64,000 nt of DNA from Laceyella sacchari (GCF_004343255.1 NZ_SMDD01000001.1:947284-1011283); one strand, 5' to 3'. Counted from the stretch's first letter, positions 32,865-42,985 are shown. Notes: generated by a model from the letters alone, not told the origin. Translations and numbers: made by a program.

Positions 32865-33485
32865 ATGCTTAAAAGCTTAAAAATCATCATTCCCGCAGTG
32901 GCCATCGTCGCCACCGTCGGCTTGGTCGGATTTATCGGCAACGGCTTCGCTTCAGACCAGCCTGAAAAGACAGCTTTTCAAGATTACTTAACAGCAGTTT
33001 CACAAAAATCCCCGAAACAGGGCAAATCATTAATGCCTCAAAATGTAACTCCTGTGGAAGGACTCCAACTCTCTTCTTTCTCCATTCCGATTTTCCGCAC
33101 ACCCGATGCCAACGTAATCAAATCATATAAAGGAACCAGCCTGATTGGCATGTTGCAACCAACCAAAGAGAAACTCTGGTTCATGATGAAAGGTGAGCAA
33201 CCCGAAGGCTTAGTTGTCGCCGATGATGTCCAACCGATCAAAATGGGCGGGAAAAACCGCAGCAAAGATTTGATGAACATGTACAAAGTTGCGAAAAAAG
33301 CGGTGAAAAAAGAGAACCAAATCCGTTACTTTGAATTTGTAGGACAAGGCGTCTTCGTCGCTAAAACCAGCAAGGGTGAACAGGTTTATCTGAGCCAAGG
33401 CGCCGCGCAAATATTAAACCTGCCCGCTGGCAAGCAGCTTGCTTCCACCGATGTGATCACCAAGATGAAAGAGTTGCTAAAGTAA
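32865..33485 (+). CDS. Secreted protein of unknown function next to the papain-like protease
   Basis: 206 aa with a signal sequence or N-terminal anchor (LKIIIPAVAIVATVGLVGFI; FAS cut possible). The exported part has no Cys and no motif I know; it is rich in Lys and Gln. GAGGAGGAG precedes the ATG. Because it is co-transcribed with the protease and lacks a catalytic pattern, it could be its inhibitor, chaperone or substrate (inference only). Confidence 0.75.
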   Translation: MLKSLKIIIPAVAIVATVGLVGFIGNGFASDQPEKTAFQDYLTAVSQKSPKQGKSLMPQNVTPVEGLQLSSFSIPIFRTPDANVIKSYKGTSLIGMLQPTKEKLWFMMKGEQPEGLVVADDVQPIKMGGKNRSKDLMNMYKVAKKAVKKENQIRYFEFVGQGVFVAKTSKGEQVYLSQGAAQILNLPAGKQLASTDVITKMKELLK

Positions 33486-33591
33486 GCGTTGACGAGTCAT
33501 AAAAACGGCTGAGAAGCCCGTAGTAAAACTGCAGTTTGGGTTTTAGGGCGAGTCTGATGCAAAATAGACAGCGCTCCAAGTGTACTTTAAC

Positions 33592-33630
33592 AACCTTAGC
33601 TCGGTATTGTACCGGGCTAAGGTTCTTTTA
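33592..33630 (+). terminator. Terminator after the secreted protein operon
   Basis: AACCTTAGC (33592-33600) pairs with GCTAAGGTT (33616-33624), then CTTTTA. Confidence 0.75.
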
Positions 33631-33690
33631 TGGAGATGTTGAAGGTCATAGATAGGATTGAGAGTGAATGGTGGGGAATGAATAACTGAG

Positions 33691-33719
33691 TTGACGAAGA
33701 TAATGATAGTCATTATCAT
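33691..33719 (+). promoter_or_regulatory. Fur-box promoter without an obvious gene
   Basis: TTGACG (33691-33696), 17 bp, TATCAT (33714-33719), with GATAATGATAGTCATTATC (33699-33717) between and across them. That 19-mer differs from the classical Fur consensus at one base. The downstream 200 bp holds no gene on the plus strand; the stretch up to 33917 otherwise contains only the fer terminator. Confidence 0.7.
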
Positions 33720-33765
33720 TATAAGGTGGGCATGTTTATAGGTCGCAATTGAGCGGCGTATGTGC

Positions 33766-33798
33766 GAAAAAGAACAAGCCACCTGGCATGAGGTGGCT
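33766..33798 (-). terminator. Terminator of the ferredoxin gene
   Basis: GCCACCT and AGGTGGC arms (33778-33797), with the T-rich run on the minus strand. Confidence 0.65.
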
Positions 33799-33917
33799 CA
33801 TCGTTGTTCTGGTATGTAAGCGATCTGGATTGACCGCTTGTTGACAGCACGTGGTGCGTGAGTGAAGCCAAACCGCTTGCTTACATGCACCGTGTGAACA
33901 ACATGTTTTTTGACAAA

Positions 33918-34166
<249 letters not shown>

Positions 34167-34252
34167 TTAAGTCCACTTCCACCCCTCATTGTAGACGGAA
34201 TTGTGTCCGATTTCAAGGAGCAATCAGTAAATCAAGAAAAAGGAGGGGCGAT

Positions 34253-34819
34253 ATGAGCGACATCAACTGTGATCAGCGGAGCCAGCAGGAGCGATTAATC
34301 TTGATCAGTTTTTATTTTACGCAACTGCTGTTTATTTTATTGAGTGTTCCATATTTATGGTGGAAAAATCGACTTTATGTTGAATTGACACCGTTTGCCG
34401 AGCTTTACATGTGGCTGATGGGTGTCGGCGTCGGTGGATTCATCGTGGCCATGGAATTTGTGCTAATCCGTTTGTTGCCTGAACACCATTTTGATGACGG
34501 GGGATTAAACCAATTATTGTTTGCGCGTCGTCCTTGGTGGCATATCATGTTGATCGCCGTGATGGCTGCCATCGGGGAAGAGTTGTTGTTCCGCGGTTTG
34601 GTGCAGGGTTGGATCGGGGTATGGGGAACGGCCCTCTTATTTGCGCTTGTACACACCCGATACTTAAAAAAATGGGTATTGGTCGTCTTTGTCACCGGAG
34701 TCGGAACAGTCTTTGGGCTGATGGTCGAATGGACGGGTCATCTTGCCCCGGCAGTGATCGCTCATGCGGTTGTCGATTTCGTGATGGGATGTTACTTGCG
34801 GTATGAAGCGAAGGAATGA
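34253..34819 (+). CDS. CPBP family intramembrane metalloprotease
   Basis: 188 aa with about five transmembrane helices. Motif 1 GEELLFRGLVQGW and His motifs in FALVHTRYLKK and IAHAVVDFVMG (Abi/CAAX-protease glutamic-type core). Position corresponds to ypbD. Substrate unknown. Confidence 0.88.
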   Translation: MSDINCDQRSQQERLILISFYFTQLLFILLSVPYLWWKNRLYVELTPFAELYMWLMGVGVGGFIVAMEFVLIRLLPEHHFDDGGLNQLLFARRPWWHIMLIAVMAAIGEELLFRGLVQGWIGVWGTALLFALVHTRYLKKWVLVVFVTGVGTVFGLMVEWTGHLAPAVIAHAVVDFVMGCYLRYEAKE

Positions 34820-34992
34820 GGATGCGTCTTCAGGATTGGCAATGCCCAGAAAAAAATGCGATTACCCTATGCAAGGAAAGCCATTTTTGTGTATGATTGA
34901 TATAAAGAAAAATAGGAGACTTGACCGCGTAACAGTGAGATTCAGTCCCTCATATTCTGAATGTGGGAGTCTCCGGCGAGGGAGGGTAGGCC

Positions 34993-35592
34993 ATGCGTGT
35001 CGAGCGTTTAGACGGGGATAAGGTGCGCTTTTTCTTGACTCTCGACGATTTGGCTGATCGTGGGATTCAAAAAGAGGACATGTGGAGAGATATTCCGAAA
35101 GTACATGAACTCTTTAATGACATGATGGAACACGCATATCAGGAATTGGGTTTTGAAGTGGTTGGGCCAGTAGCTGTCGAAGTTTTCGCCCTTCCCGCAC
35201 AAGGGATGGTGGTTGTGGTTACCCGTGGCCGGGCTCCGAAATCAGAAGTCGATGAGTTTGAACAAACGGAAGAAATGTACGAGTTAGAAGTGACGATGGA
35301 AGAGTCGGATGATATCATTTTCCGTTTTAACGACTTCGAAGACGTAGTCCAAGCGGCTGTGCGCATGAAAGCCCATGCTATGCAAGGAGGGCAGCTATTT
35401 GCCTATCAAAACCGCTATTATTTGCTGTTTGGTGGAGAAAAGCATTTGTCCAAGGGTCAGGTGGATACGTTGATTGCCATGTTGTCGGAGTATGGCGAAG
35501 TGTCCACGGTGACAGAGGCCATGCTGACCGAGTATGGTAAAGTTGTGTGTGAAAACGATGCGATCAACCAAATCAGTCAATATTTTGGATGA
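34993..35592 (+). CDS. mecA: Adaptor protein of the MecA/YpbH family
   Basis: 199 aa. N-terminal MRVERLDGDKVRFFLTLDDL with KEDMWRDIP, acidic linker, and C-terminal ClpC-binding domain. Such adaptors load ClpC and bring substrates such as ComK to ClpCP. The synteny with gudB-ypdA is that of the paralogue YpbH (MecB). The 170-bp upstream region has the inverted sequences GGAGACT (34915) and AGTCTCC (34967), which may be a regulatory stem. Confidence 0.92.
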   Translation: MRVERLDGDKVRFFLTLDDLADRGIQKEDMWRDIPKVHELFNDMMEHAYQELGFEVVGPVAVEVFALPAQGMVVVVTRGRAPKSEVDEFEQTEEMYELEVTMEESDDIIFRFNDFEDVVQAAVRMKAHAMQGGQLFAYQNRYYLLFGGEKHLSKGQVDTLIAMLSEYGEVSTVTEAMLTEYGKVVCENDAINQISQYFG

Positions 35593-35599
35593 GATAAAT

Positions 35600-35632
35600 A
35601 AACACACCCGTAATAACCGGGTGTGTTATTAA
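35600..35632. terminator. Convergent terminator
   Basis: AACACACCCG and CGGGTGTGTT arms with a 7-nt loop between two converging genes. Confidence 0.85.
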
Positions 35633-35650
35633 TTTGTTGTATAAAAAATT

Positions 35651-36367
35651 TTATTTTTGTATAACTAGTTGATAATATTCATGTGAACGCAAGCGGCTGA
35701 TATCGCCATCACGCACACCTGGAAAGACGCGATCTATTGAAAGATGTTGGGTTTGATGTTCGCGTAGCGCTTGGGCGATGTTAGCGCGGAACGGGGTGAC
35801 ATCTATTTTCATGGATACGTATTCATCTGGTGTCGCATGAATTTTTCCAGAATGCAAATGAGCGATTGATTCTGGTATGACGATATAGTAAAGTTTGGTA
35901 GGGAATGTAGTTTTCTTTACTGCTTCCAAGGCAGCCTGTTGGATAATCTGATGATCAAGGTGGCCAGAAATGCCAGACGGCGGGAAGGTGATAATGAGAT
36001 CTGGGCGGATGCTTTCCATGATCTTAAACAAATCGTCAACGAGTTGTTGGAAAGGGAGTTGGCTCAATTGTCCGTCTCCATAATCCCGCAGGATGCACTC
36101 ATCAATGCCAAGAACATCACAGGCCCGAGCCAGCTCTTGCGCACGGATATCACCTAACTCTTCTTGTGCGCAAAGCGGTGGTTGACCTGTTTTACCTGCT
36201 TCACCGCGAGTAGCGCAGTAGAGCGTTTGACGGACGCCATTTACATGGAAGCGGGCGATAGTGCCGCCGCAAGTAAATGTTTCGTCATCAGGATGGGCAA
36301 AACAATATAGAACTTGTTGGTACATTTTCGAGTCAAATCCTTTCATAGCAGTCAGGTTTTCTTGCAT
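35651..36367 (-). CDS. PIG-L/LmbE family N-deacetylase
   Basis: Up to 238 aa. Zinc site in FAHPDDETFTCGGTIARF (H, D, D) and GHLDHQ. Members remove acetyl groups from N-acetylglucosamine-type substrates, including bacillithiol precursors (BshB). With ypdA nearby, a thiol-related role is possible but not shown. The start is uncertain: 36367 (AAGGT upstream), 36346 or MYQQV further in. Confidence 0.85.
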   Translation of the reverse strand: MQENLTAMKGFDSKMYQQVLYCFAHPDDETFTCGGTIARFHVNGVRQTLYCATRGEAGKTGQPPLCAQEELGDIRAQELARACDVLGIDECILRDYGDGQLSQLPFQQLVDDLFKIMESIRPDLIITFPPSGISGHLDHQIIQQAALEAVKKTTFPTKLYYIVIPESIAHLHSGKIHATPDEYVSMKIDVTPFRANIAQALREHQTQHLSIDRVFPGVRDGDISRLRSHEYYQLVIQK

Positions 36368-36499
36368 TATTATACCTTATTGGTGCGTCTGTTTTTAAAT
36401 ATACGAAAAAACAGAGACATTCTTTGGTTGTTTAGTGTATTATTGTATACTGAATACTGGTCTTTTTAGCAGTTAGTATTTAATTCTGAGGTGGTCAGG

Positions 36500-37783
36500 A
36501 TGGAACAACAGTCTGTTGCTGCAGGTCGTCAAGAGGAACAGCGTGAAAATATGGATGTCTTGGTATCCACGCAAACTGTGATTCATCAAGCGTTGGATAA
36601 GCTGGGTTATCCAGAGGCTGTGTACGAATTGTTAAAGGAACCTATGCGTGTATTAACCGTCCGGATTCCCGTCCGCATGGATGACGGCACTGTGAAAGTG
36701 TTTACGGGATATCGCGCTCAACATAATGATGCCGTAGGTCCAACCAAGGGTGGAGTGCGCTTTCATCCAGATGTAACTGAATCAGAAGTGAAAGCGCTAT
36801 CAATTTGGATGAGTTTGAAAGCGGGCATTGTCGACCTCCCTTACGGCGGAGGAAAAGGTGGTATCATCTGTGATCCGCGGAACATGTCTTTCCGTGAGCT
36901 GGAACGCTTGTCTCGCGGCTATGTGCGTGCGATCAGCCAAATTGTAGGGCCGACGAAAGACATTCCTGCTCCGGACGTGTTCACCAACTCGCAAATCATG
37001 GCGTGGATGATGGATGAATACAGCCGTATCCGCGAATTTGACTCTCCGGGATTCATCACTGGTAAACCATTGGTGTTGGGCGGTTCTCGCGGTCGTGAAA
37101 CGGCTACGGCCAAAGGTGTCACCCTGATGATCCGCGAAGCAGCGAAAAAACGCGGCCTCAGCATTGAAGGTGCACGTGTCGTCATTCAAGGATTCGGTAA
37201 TGCCGGTAGTTTCTTGGCGAAGTTCATGCATGATGCGGGAGCCAAAGTGATTGGTATTTCTGATGCTTACGGTGCCTTGCATGATCCGAATGGCTTGGAC
37301 ATTGACTACTTGCTTGATCGCAGAGATTCTTTTGGAACCGTCACCAAATTGTTTAAAGACACCATCACCAACCAAGAGTTGTTGGAACTCGATTGCGACA
37401 TCCTTGTTCCGGCAGCGGTTGAAAATCAGATTACCGCTAAAAACGCTGATCGAATCAAAGCTGACATTGTTGTCGAAGCGGCTAATGGACCGACCACGTT
37501 GGAAGCGACCAAAATCCTTCATGAGCGTGACATCTTGTTGGTGCCGGACGTATTGGCCAGCGCTGGTGGCGTGACCGTTTCATATTTTGAGTGGGTGCAA
37601 AATAACCAAGGATATTACTGGTCTGACGAAGAAGTGGAACAAAAATTGGAAGACATTATGGTGCGTGCGTTTGAAAACGTATATAATACCGCTCAAACCC
37701 GCAAAGTGGACATGCGTCTTGCCGCGTATATGGTGGGTGTGAGAAAAATGGCGGAAGCATCACGTTTCCGCGGTTGGGTATAG
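36500..37783 (+). CDS. gudB: Glutamate dehydrogenase (NAD type, GudB/RocG)
   Basis: 427 aa. Glu-binding [14 protein letters not shown], catalytic Lys in [19 protein letters not shown]-binding [17 protein letters not shown]. Interconverts glutamate and 2-oxoglutarate plus ammonium; the Bacillus enzymes act catabolically. ATG at 36500 with GAGGTGG upstream. Followed by a terminator and ypdA. Confidence 0.95.
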   Translation: MEQQSVAAGRQEEQRENMDVLVSTQTVIHQALDKLGYPEAVYELLKEPMRVLTVRIPVRMDDGTVKVFTGYRAQHNDAVGPTKGGVRFHPDVTESEVKALSIWMSLKAGIVDLPYGGGKGGIICDPRNMSFRELERLSRGYVRAISQIVGPTKDIPAPDVFTNSQIMAWMMDEYSRIREFDSPGFITGKPLVLGGSRGRETATAKGVTLMIREAAKKRGLSIEGARVVIQGFGNAGSFLAKFMHDAGAKVIGISDAYGALHDPNGLDIDYLLDRRDSFGTVTKLFKDTITNQELLELDCDILVPAAVENQITAKNADRIKADIVVEAANGPTTLEATKILHERDILLVPDVLASAGGVTVSYFEWVQNNQGYYWSDEEVEQKLEDIMVRAFENVYNTAQTRKVDMRLAAYMVGVRKMAEASRFRGWV

Positions 37784-37805
37784 TATAATAAGGAAGTGGT
37801 GAGGA

Positions 37806-37838
37806 GAACACCCTTGAGTGAAGGGGTGTTCTTCTTTT
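37806..37838 (+). terminator. Terminator between gudB and ypdA
   Basis: GAACACCC and GGGTGTTC arms followed by TTCTTTT. Confidence 0.75.
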
Positions 37839-37858
37839 GCATCGTTGGAGGTGACAGT

Positions 37859-38839
37859 ATGTTTGATGTAATTGTGGTGGGTGCGGGCCCTTGTGGGCTT
37901 TCAGCCGCGATTGAGTTGAAAAAAGTGGGCTTGAATCCATTGATCATTGAGAAAGGTTGTTTGGTGAATTCAATATATCATTATCCGCTGTCGATGACTT
38001 TTTTTAGCTCGGCCGACAATTTGGAAATCGGGGGTATCCCATTTACGACAGTCAATGAAAAACCGACCCGGCATGAAGCGCTGGCATACTTTCGGACCGT
38101 GGTCAAGAAGCATCACTTGGAACTGAACACATACGAAAAAGTGGTGGAGATCGAGCGGATAGAAAAAGGATTTCGCGTAATTACGTCCAAGCGGGATGGG
38201 CGTGGCATATATGAAGCGGAAAATGTCGTGTTGGCCACCGGGTATTATGACAATCCACATATGTTGAATATTCCAGGTGAAGATCTGCCTCATGTAAAGC
38301 ATTATTTTCACGATGCCCATCCTTATGCGCGGGAACGGGTGGTGGTGATTGGCGGACGTAACTCAGCGATTGATGTGGCATTGGATTTACATCAAGTGGG
38401 AGCGCACGTTCATATGGTTTACCGCAAAAGCGCCTTTCACGACAGCGTCAAGGCGTGGGTGAGACCCTTGATCGAGGCGGCCATCGAAAAAGAACGCATC
38501 CATATGCATTGGGAAACGGAAGTGCGTGAAATCACTCCAGATGCGGTGGTGGTTGAAGAAAAAGGTGTACGGAAGGAAATCAAGGCGGATGCGGTGTTTG
38601 CGATGACCGGGTACAGGCCTAACCTGACTTTCGTGGAGAGATTGGGCGGACAAATCGATCAAGAGACGGGGGTACCGGTGCTGTCCGACGATATGGAAAC
38701 GACGGTGCCCGGGTTGTACTTGGCCGGAGTGATTGCCACAGGGCATGATGCAACCAAGGTGTTTATCGAGAATGGACGTTACCATGGGCGTTCCATCGCG
38801 CGCCACATCCGAGACAAACGGAAGGTGGCCCGCATATAA
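37859..38839 (+). CDS. ypdA: Bacillithiol disulfide reductase-like flavoprotein YpdA
   Basis: 326 aa. FAD motif VIVVGAGPCGLSAAIELKK at the N-terminus, second nucleotide motif VVVIGGRNSAIDVALDL, and C-terminal FAD Asp region near GLYLAGVIATG. No CxxC redox pair, as expected of YpdA. It acts with NADPH on bacillithiol disulfide. ATG at 37859 after GGAGGTGAC. Confidence 0.93.
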   Translation: MFDVIVVGAGPCGLSAAIELKKVGLNPLIIEKGCLVNSIYHYPLSMTFFSSADNLEIGGIPFTTVNEKPTRHEALAYFRTVVKKHHLELNTYEKVVEIERIEKGFRVITSKRDGRGIYEAENVVLATGYYDNPHMLNIPGEDLPHVKHYFHDAHPYARERVVVIGGRNSAIDVALDLHQVGAHVHMVYRKSAFHDSVKAWVRPLIEAAIEKERIHMHWETEVREITPDAVVVEEKGVRKEIKADAVFAMTGYRPNLTFVERLGGQIDQETGVPVLSDDMETTVPGLYLAGVIATGHDATKVFIENGRYHGRSIARHIRDKRKVARI

Positions 38840-38842
38840 GCG

Positions 38843-38880
38843 AAAAAGCGATTCCGAGAGCCGGAAATCGCTTTTTTTCT
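38843..38880. terminator. Convergent terminator after ypdA
   Basis: AAAGCGATT-CCG and CGG-AAATCGCTTTTTTT arms; serves ypdA and, read in reverse, the permease gene. Confidence 0.75.
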
Positions 38881-40158
38881 TTATCCGTGCAAGCCTAGTT
38901 GAATCATGAATAACAAGGCGATGATAAAAAATGAGATCGGCACTTCCCTCGTCCTTTTGGCCGCAATTTTTAAAATAGCGTAGGTGATGAAACCAAACGC
39001 GATGCCGGTGGGAATGCTGTAGGTGAACGGGATGAATGCAAAAGTGATGAAAGCCGGCAACCCCTCCGTAAAATCACCGAACGGAATCGCTTGCACCTCT
39101 TGCATCATCAATCCGCCAACCACAATCATGATGGCAGCCACCGCACTTTCTGGAATCCATTTCAGATAGGGAATGAGGATTAGCGAGAGCAAGAAAAGAC
39201 CGCCCGCCGTAATGGTGGTCAAGCCCGTTCTCCCCCCTGATTGGGTGCCAGTTGCGCTTTCCAAGGCGCAGATGGTCGCGCTCGTTCCCAGTAGCCCAGC
39301 CATGATGTTGGATAGGGCACTGGCTTGAAAAGCGGCTGGAAACTTTTGTTTGTCAGTTAACAGTCCTTGCAACAATCCCATATTTTCAAACACGAGGATC
39401 ATAGTTAGCGTGAATGTTGCCACCCAGAAAGTGAGTTTGCCCAACCCTGCCAAGGCGAAGTTGCCTAGCAAAGGAACATACTGTTCAAGTGATAGAGGAG
39501 CTGGTTCTCCCTGGGCGATTGAAGGGTCGGCGATTAACGCGACCACCGTCGCCAACACCAGTGTGATCAAAAACGCGCCTTGTACCTTGCGCACAAAGAG
39601 AATGATCAACAGTGCAAGGCTAAACAGCGTGATCCACACCTTGGGTTGATGGAGATTGCCGAAACTGACGAACGTTTGTTCATTGCTGATGATTAATCCA
39701 CCTTTTTGTAATCCGATAAAGGTGATGAGCAAGCCGATGCCTACGGTCATCCCCTTTTTCAAGGCGGTTGGTACCGCTGAGCTCAACCAAGTGGCCAGCG
39801 GAGTAAAGGTGATGATGGTGAACAGCATGCCAGAGAGGGTTACCGCGGTTAGCGCCTCCTGCCAAGAGAGGCCCATCTCATGCACCATGGTAAATGTGAA
39901 AAACGCGTTCACCCCCATGCCCGGTACAATAATAATGGGGGCGTTGGCCCACAATCCCATCAGCAGGCAACTGAGGCATGAAGTGAAGATGGTTCCCAAA
40001 AGAGCTGCTTCAAATGGGATCCCCGTCTCGGAGATGATAGAGCTGTTGACGATGATGATGTAACTGATGGTGAAAAAGGTAGTTAAGCCGGCCAAAAATT
40101 CTGTGCGAATAGATGTGTTGTGTGATGCTAACCGAAAAATCGAATGTAATCCTTTCAA
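38881..40158 (-). CDS. Purine (guanine/hypoxanthine-type) permease, AzgA/NCS2
   Basis: 425 aa membrane protein, 12-14 helices. N-terminal RTEFLAGLTTFFTISYIIIV, then PGMGVNAFFTF and SATGTQSGGRTGLTTITAG, which are AzgA/PbuG-PbuO signatures. Start TTG at 40158 (GGAAGG just upstream) fits the family start; the frame is open up to a TTG at 40224 that overlaps the asparaginase stop, so coupled initiation there is possible. Substrate from family only. Confidence 0.9.
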   Translation of the reverse strand: MKGLHSIFRLASHNTSIRTEFLAGLTTFFTISYIIIVNSSIISETGIPFEAALLGTIFTSCLSCLLMGLWANAPIIIVPGMGVNAFFTFTMVHEMGLSWQEALTAVTLSGMLFTIITFTPLATWLSSAVPTALKKGMTVGIGLLITFIGLQKGGLIISNEQTFVSFGNLHQPKVWITLFSLALLIILFVRKVQGAFLITLVLATVVALIADPSIAQGEPAPLSLEQYVPLLGNFALAGLGKLTFWVATFTLTMILVFENMGLLQGLLTDKQKFPAAFQASALSNIMAGLLGTSATICALESATGTQSGGRTGLTTITAGGLFLLSLILIPYLKWIPESAVAAIMIVVGGLMMQEVQAIPFGDFTEGLPAFITFAFIPFTYSIPTGIAFGFITYAILKIAAKRTREVPISFFIIALLFMIQLGLHG

Positions 40159-40220
40159 TTTCCTTCCTTCTTTGCTAATGCTCCCTCGCCCACCCACGCT
40201 CTGATTGAGCGCACTATAAA

Positions 40221-41192
40221 TCAATACTGAAAATAGCTTTGTAATTCGGTTGCGTCTTTTGTTTTTGACAAGGCGAGCATCAGTTTGATCCGCGCTTTTT
40301 GGCCATTGATGCCGTTGGAGAAGATCAAACCAAGCTCTTTTAGTTGTTTCCCGCCTCCTTCATATTCATACGTGTCCTGCACCGAGCCATTGAAGCAACG
40401 GGACACCAGCACGACGGGAATCTCGCTGGCCAGCGCGCGTTTTAGGCCAGGCAACATGGCGGGAGGCAAGTTTCCCTGACCCAGCGCTTCCAACACGATA
40501 CCGTCAAATCCGCGCTCTACCGCCCATGCGATCAGGCTGTCATCCATGCCAGCCGCCACTTTGATCAAAGCGACTTGGTGTGAAGGCATTGCAAGAGGGA
40601 AGCGGGGCTCTTTTACCGAATCTCGGAAAAAGCGAATATCCTTTTTGGTTACCAAGCCGACCGGGCCCAACCCGGGTGATTGGAAGGTGGCCACATTGCT
40701 GGTGTGGGTTTTGGTGACATCCCGGGCAGTGTGAATTTCGTCATTGAAGACGACCATCACGCCACGTTCCAGCGATTGTTCGTGTGCGGCCACGCGAACG
40801 GAGTTGACCATATTCACAGGCCCATCTGCCCCCAGTTCATTGGAGCTACGCATGGCCCCGGTAACGATCACGGGCCTGTCAGTGTCGAGAACCAGATCCA
40901 AGAAATAAGCCGTTTCTTCCAACGTGTCGGTTCCATGCGTGATCACGATCCCCTTCGCACCTCGGTTCAGATGTTCTTTCACGCGTTCTGCAATCAGGAA
41001 CATATCCGCCGGGGTGATGTGGGGGCTCGGCTTGTTGAAAAGATGATCCATTTCCACTTTTGCGTATTGGTTCAATAACGGCAGGGCGCTTTGTAAGGCT
41101 TGGGGATCCTGCGGTTTAACCCCTTGCGACTCCATGTTCTCGCTCATGGCGATCGTCCCACCAGTGGTAATGACAATCACTTTATTATTCAT
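40221..41192 (-). CDS. ansA: L-asparaginase
   Basis: 323 aa. Catalytic Thr in VIVITTGGTIAMS and second Thr-Asp in GIVITHGTDTLEETAYFLDL, with Lys in DVTKTHTSNV-type context. No signal peptide, so cytosolic type. Hydrolyses asparagine to aspartate and ammonium. The start at 41192 fits the family; a GTG at 41231 is an alternative. Upstream of the purine permease in one operon. Confidence 0.93.
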   Translation of the reverse strand: MNNKVIVITTGGTIAMSENMESQGVKPQDPQALQSALPLLNQYAKVEMDHLFNKPSPHITPADMFLIAERVKEHLNRGAKGIVITHGTDTLEETAYFLDLVLDTDRPVIVTGAMRSSNELGADGPVNMVNSVRVAAHEQSLERGVMVVFNDEIHTARDVTKTHTSNVATFQSPGLGPVGLVTKKDIRFFRDSVKEPRFPLAMPSHQVALIKVAAGMDDSLIAWAVERGFDGIVLEALGQGNLPPAMLPGLKRALASEIPVVLVSRCFNGSVQDTYEYEGGGKQLKELGLIFSNGINGQKARIKLMLALSKTKDATELQSYFQY

Positions 41193-41314
41193 ATATGGCA
41201 GACTGTCGGCATGATGACAATCCTTTTCCACCTTTCTATTTTAGGATGCCATTTTCTATCGTATGGAACCCATCATCCCATGTCAATAATAGGGAGAGAA
41301 GAGGGCGGTGATAC

Positions 41315-41479
41315 ATGATGAGCGAAAATGAAAAATATGTGGTGACCATCAATTGCAATCAATGCGGTGAACGTTTCATTCTAAAGGGACGAATGAAAAA
41401 AGGCAAGTTAGAAACGGGTTTTAAGCGTTGCCTGTGCAACAATAACGACGATTTTCAAATAGAAAGGGAAAGATTGTGA
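41315..41479 (+). CDS. 54-aa protein with a Cys-rich zinc-binding pattern
   Basis: CNQCGER near residue 14 and CLCNNND near 39 give a C-x2-C and C-x-C pair of a small zinc ribbon. Start MMSENEKYVV with GAGGGCGGTG upstream. Directly followed by a terminator, so monocistronic. Unknown function. Confidence 0.6.
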   Translation: MMSENEKYVVTINCNQCGERFILKGRMKKGKLETGFKRCLCNNNDDFQIERERL

Positions 41480-41482
41480 AAG

Positions 41483-41514
41483 CGGAAGTCTGAACGAGGG
41501 CTTCCGTTTTTTTG
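41483..41514 (+). terminator. Terminator
   Basis: CGGAAG and CTTCCG arms followed by T7. Confidence 0.75.
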
Positions 41515-41600
41515 TGGCGCTTGCATATTTCGTTTGCACATCGTTCAGACTACCAAAAGAATCTTAGAAGAACGCATGACAACAAAGGAGACGTGATGTC

Positions 41601-42947
41601 ATGTACAAACGAATGGCAGCAATCTTATTGCCGATTGTGGCTGTCGCCTTTATCGCCGCAGCCGCATGGGGTTATATGGAGCATCAAGACAAAAATTCCG
41701 TGTTGATTAAAGCGGAAAACCAATACCAACGTGCATTTCATGATTTGAATGACCGCATGGATCGATTGCAAGGAGAATTGGGGAAATCGATCGCTCTTAA
41801 TTCGCGGCGTCAATTGAGCACGGCCATGACCAACGTGTGGCGTCTGGCGTATGCGGCACAAAGTGATATCGGTCAATTGCCATTGACGTTGATGCCGTTT
41901 GATTCAGCGGAAAAATTTTTGTCTCGCGTTGGAAATTTCGCCTATGAAGTAGGCATTCGGGATTTGGATAAGGAGCCGCTCAGCGACAAAGAATGGAAGA
42001 CATTGAGTGATCTATACCAGCAAGCAAAACATATCCGTGATGATATGGCAGCGTTGCAGAGCAAAGTGATCAACCGGAACCTGCGCTGGATGGACGTGGA
42101 ATTGGCGGTGGCTTCAGAAGATAAGAAGATGGATAATACCATCATCGACGGGTTTAAAAAAGTGAATCAAGTGGTGCAGGAATTTCCGGAAGTGGATTGG
42201 GGTCCGTCAGTCAACAATATGGAAATTCGCCAGCGGGAACGGGTGAAGCAGTTAAAAGGGAAACTGATCACGCCGGAGCAAGCCAAACAGCGAGTCGCTT
42301 ATGCGTTTGGACGCGAATCCACCAAAGGGATGCATGTGACCCGAAACAAAAAAGGGGATTATCCTACTTACAGCGTCAGATATGAGGGACGCAATAAGAC
42401 AGAAGTGTACACAGATCTGACGACCATTGACGGTCATATCGTATGGATGGTGTTTGACCGGCCTGTCACGAAAAAACGGTTGACCTTGGATCAAGCGTTA
42501 ACCCGGGCAACTCGCTTCCTCAATCGGATTGGTTATAAAAACATGACTCCGATTTCTTATGACGAAGTATCCAACATCGCCTCGTTTAATTTTGTTCATA
42601 AAGAGGGTGACGTGTACATCTACCCCGAGTCACTGGCTGTAAAAGTGGCATTGGATAATGGAGAAGTCATGGGTTTGCAAGCAGATGAATATGTTTTCAA
42701 TAAGATGGATTGGTCCAAACGCAAACCGAAATTAAGCGCAACCCAAGCGCGGAAGCAAGTAAATCCCCATCTGAAACTGACCAAAAACAATCTGGCTGTG
42801 ATCTACGATCGCAACGGTCGCCAAGTTCTGTGCCATGAATTTTTGGGGACAATTAACGGAGAACAATACCGGTTGTTTATCAATGCCGATACAGGCGAAG
42901 AAGAATATGTCGATCGGATAGAGAAAGCAAATGGAAATCGAATTTAA
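41601..42947 (+). CDS. ypeB: Germination protein YpeB
   Basis: 448 aa. N-terminal anchor helix (MAAILLPIVAVAFIAAAAWG), helical domain with HDLNDRMDRLQGELGK, then about three PepSY-like repeats in the C-terminal half (LTLDQALTRATRF... GEVMGLQADEYVF...). In Bacillus it holds and stabilises the spore cortex-lytic enzyme SleB. Here sleB does not precede it: a zinc-ribbon gene and a terminator do. GGAGACGTG precedes the ATG at 41601. Confidence 0.93.
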   Translation: MYKRMAAILLPIVAVAFIAAAAWGYMEHQDKNSVLIKAENQYQRAFHDLNDRMDRLQGELGKSIALNSRRQLSTAMTNVWRLAYAAQSDIGQLPLTLMPFDSAEKFLSRVGNFAYEVGIRDLDKEPLSDKEWKTLSDLYQQAKHIRDDMAALQSKVINRNLRWMDVELAVASEDKKMDNTIIDGFKKVNQVVQEFPEVDWGPSVNNMEIRQRERVKQLKGKLITPEQAKQRVAYAFGRESTKGMHVTRNKKGDYPTYSVRYEGRNKTEVYTDLTTIDGHIVWMVFDRPVTKKRLTLDQALTRATRFLNRIGYKNMTPISYDEVSNIASFNFVHKEGDVYIYPESLAVKVALDNGEVMGLQADEYVFNKMDWSKRKPKLSATQARKQVNPHLKLTKNNLAVIYDRNGRQVLCHEFLGTINGEQYRLFINADTGEEEYVDRIEKANGNRI

Positions 42948-42956
42948 TATTTTAAA

Positions 42957-42985
42957 TGGGCCGATATAATACAATCGGCTCATTT
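42957..42985 (+). terminator. Terminator after ypeB
   Basis: GCCGAT and ATCGGC arms with a 7-nt loop followed by TCATTTAATTG. Confidence 0.55.
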
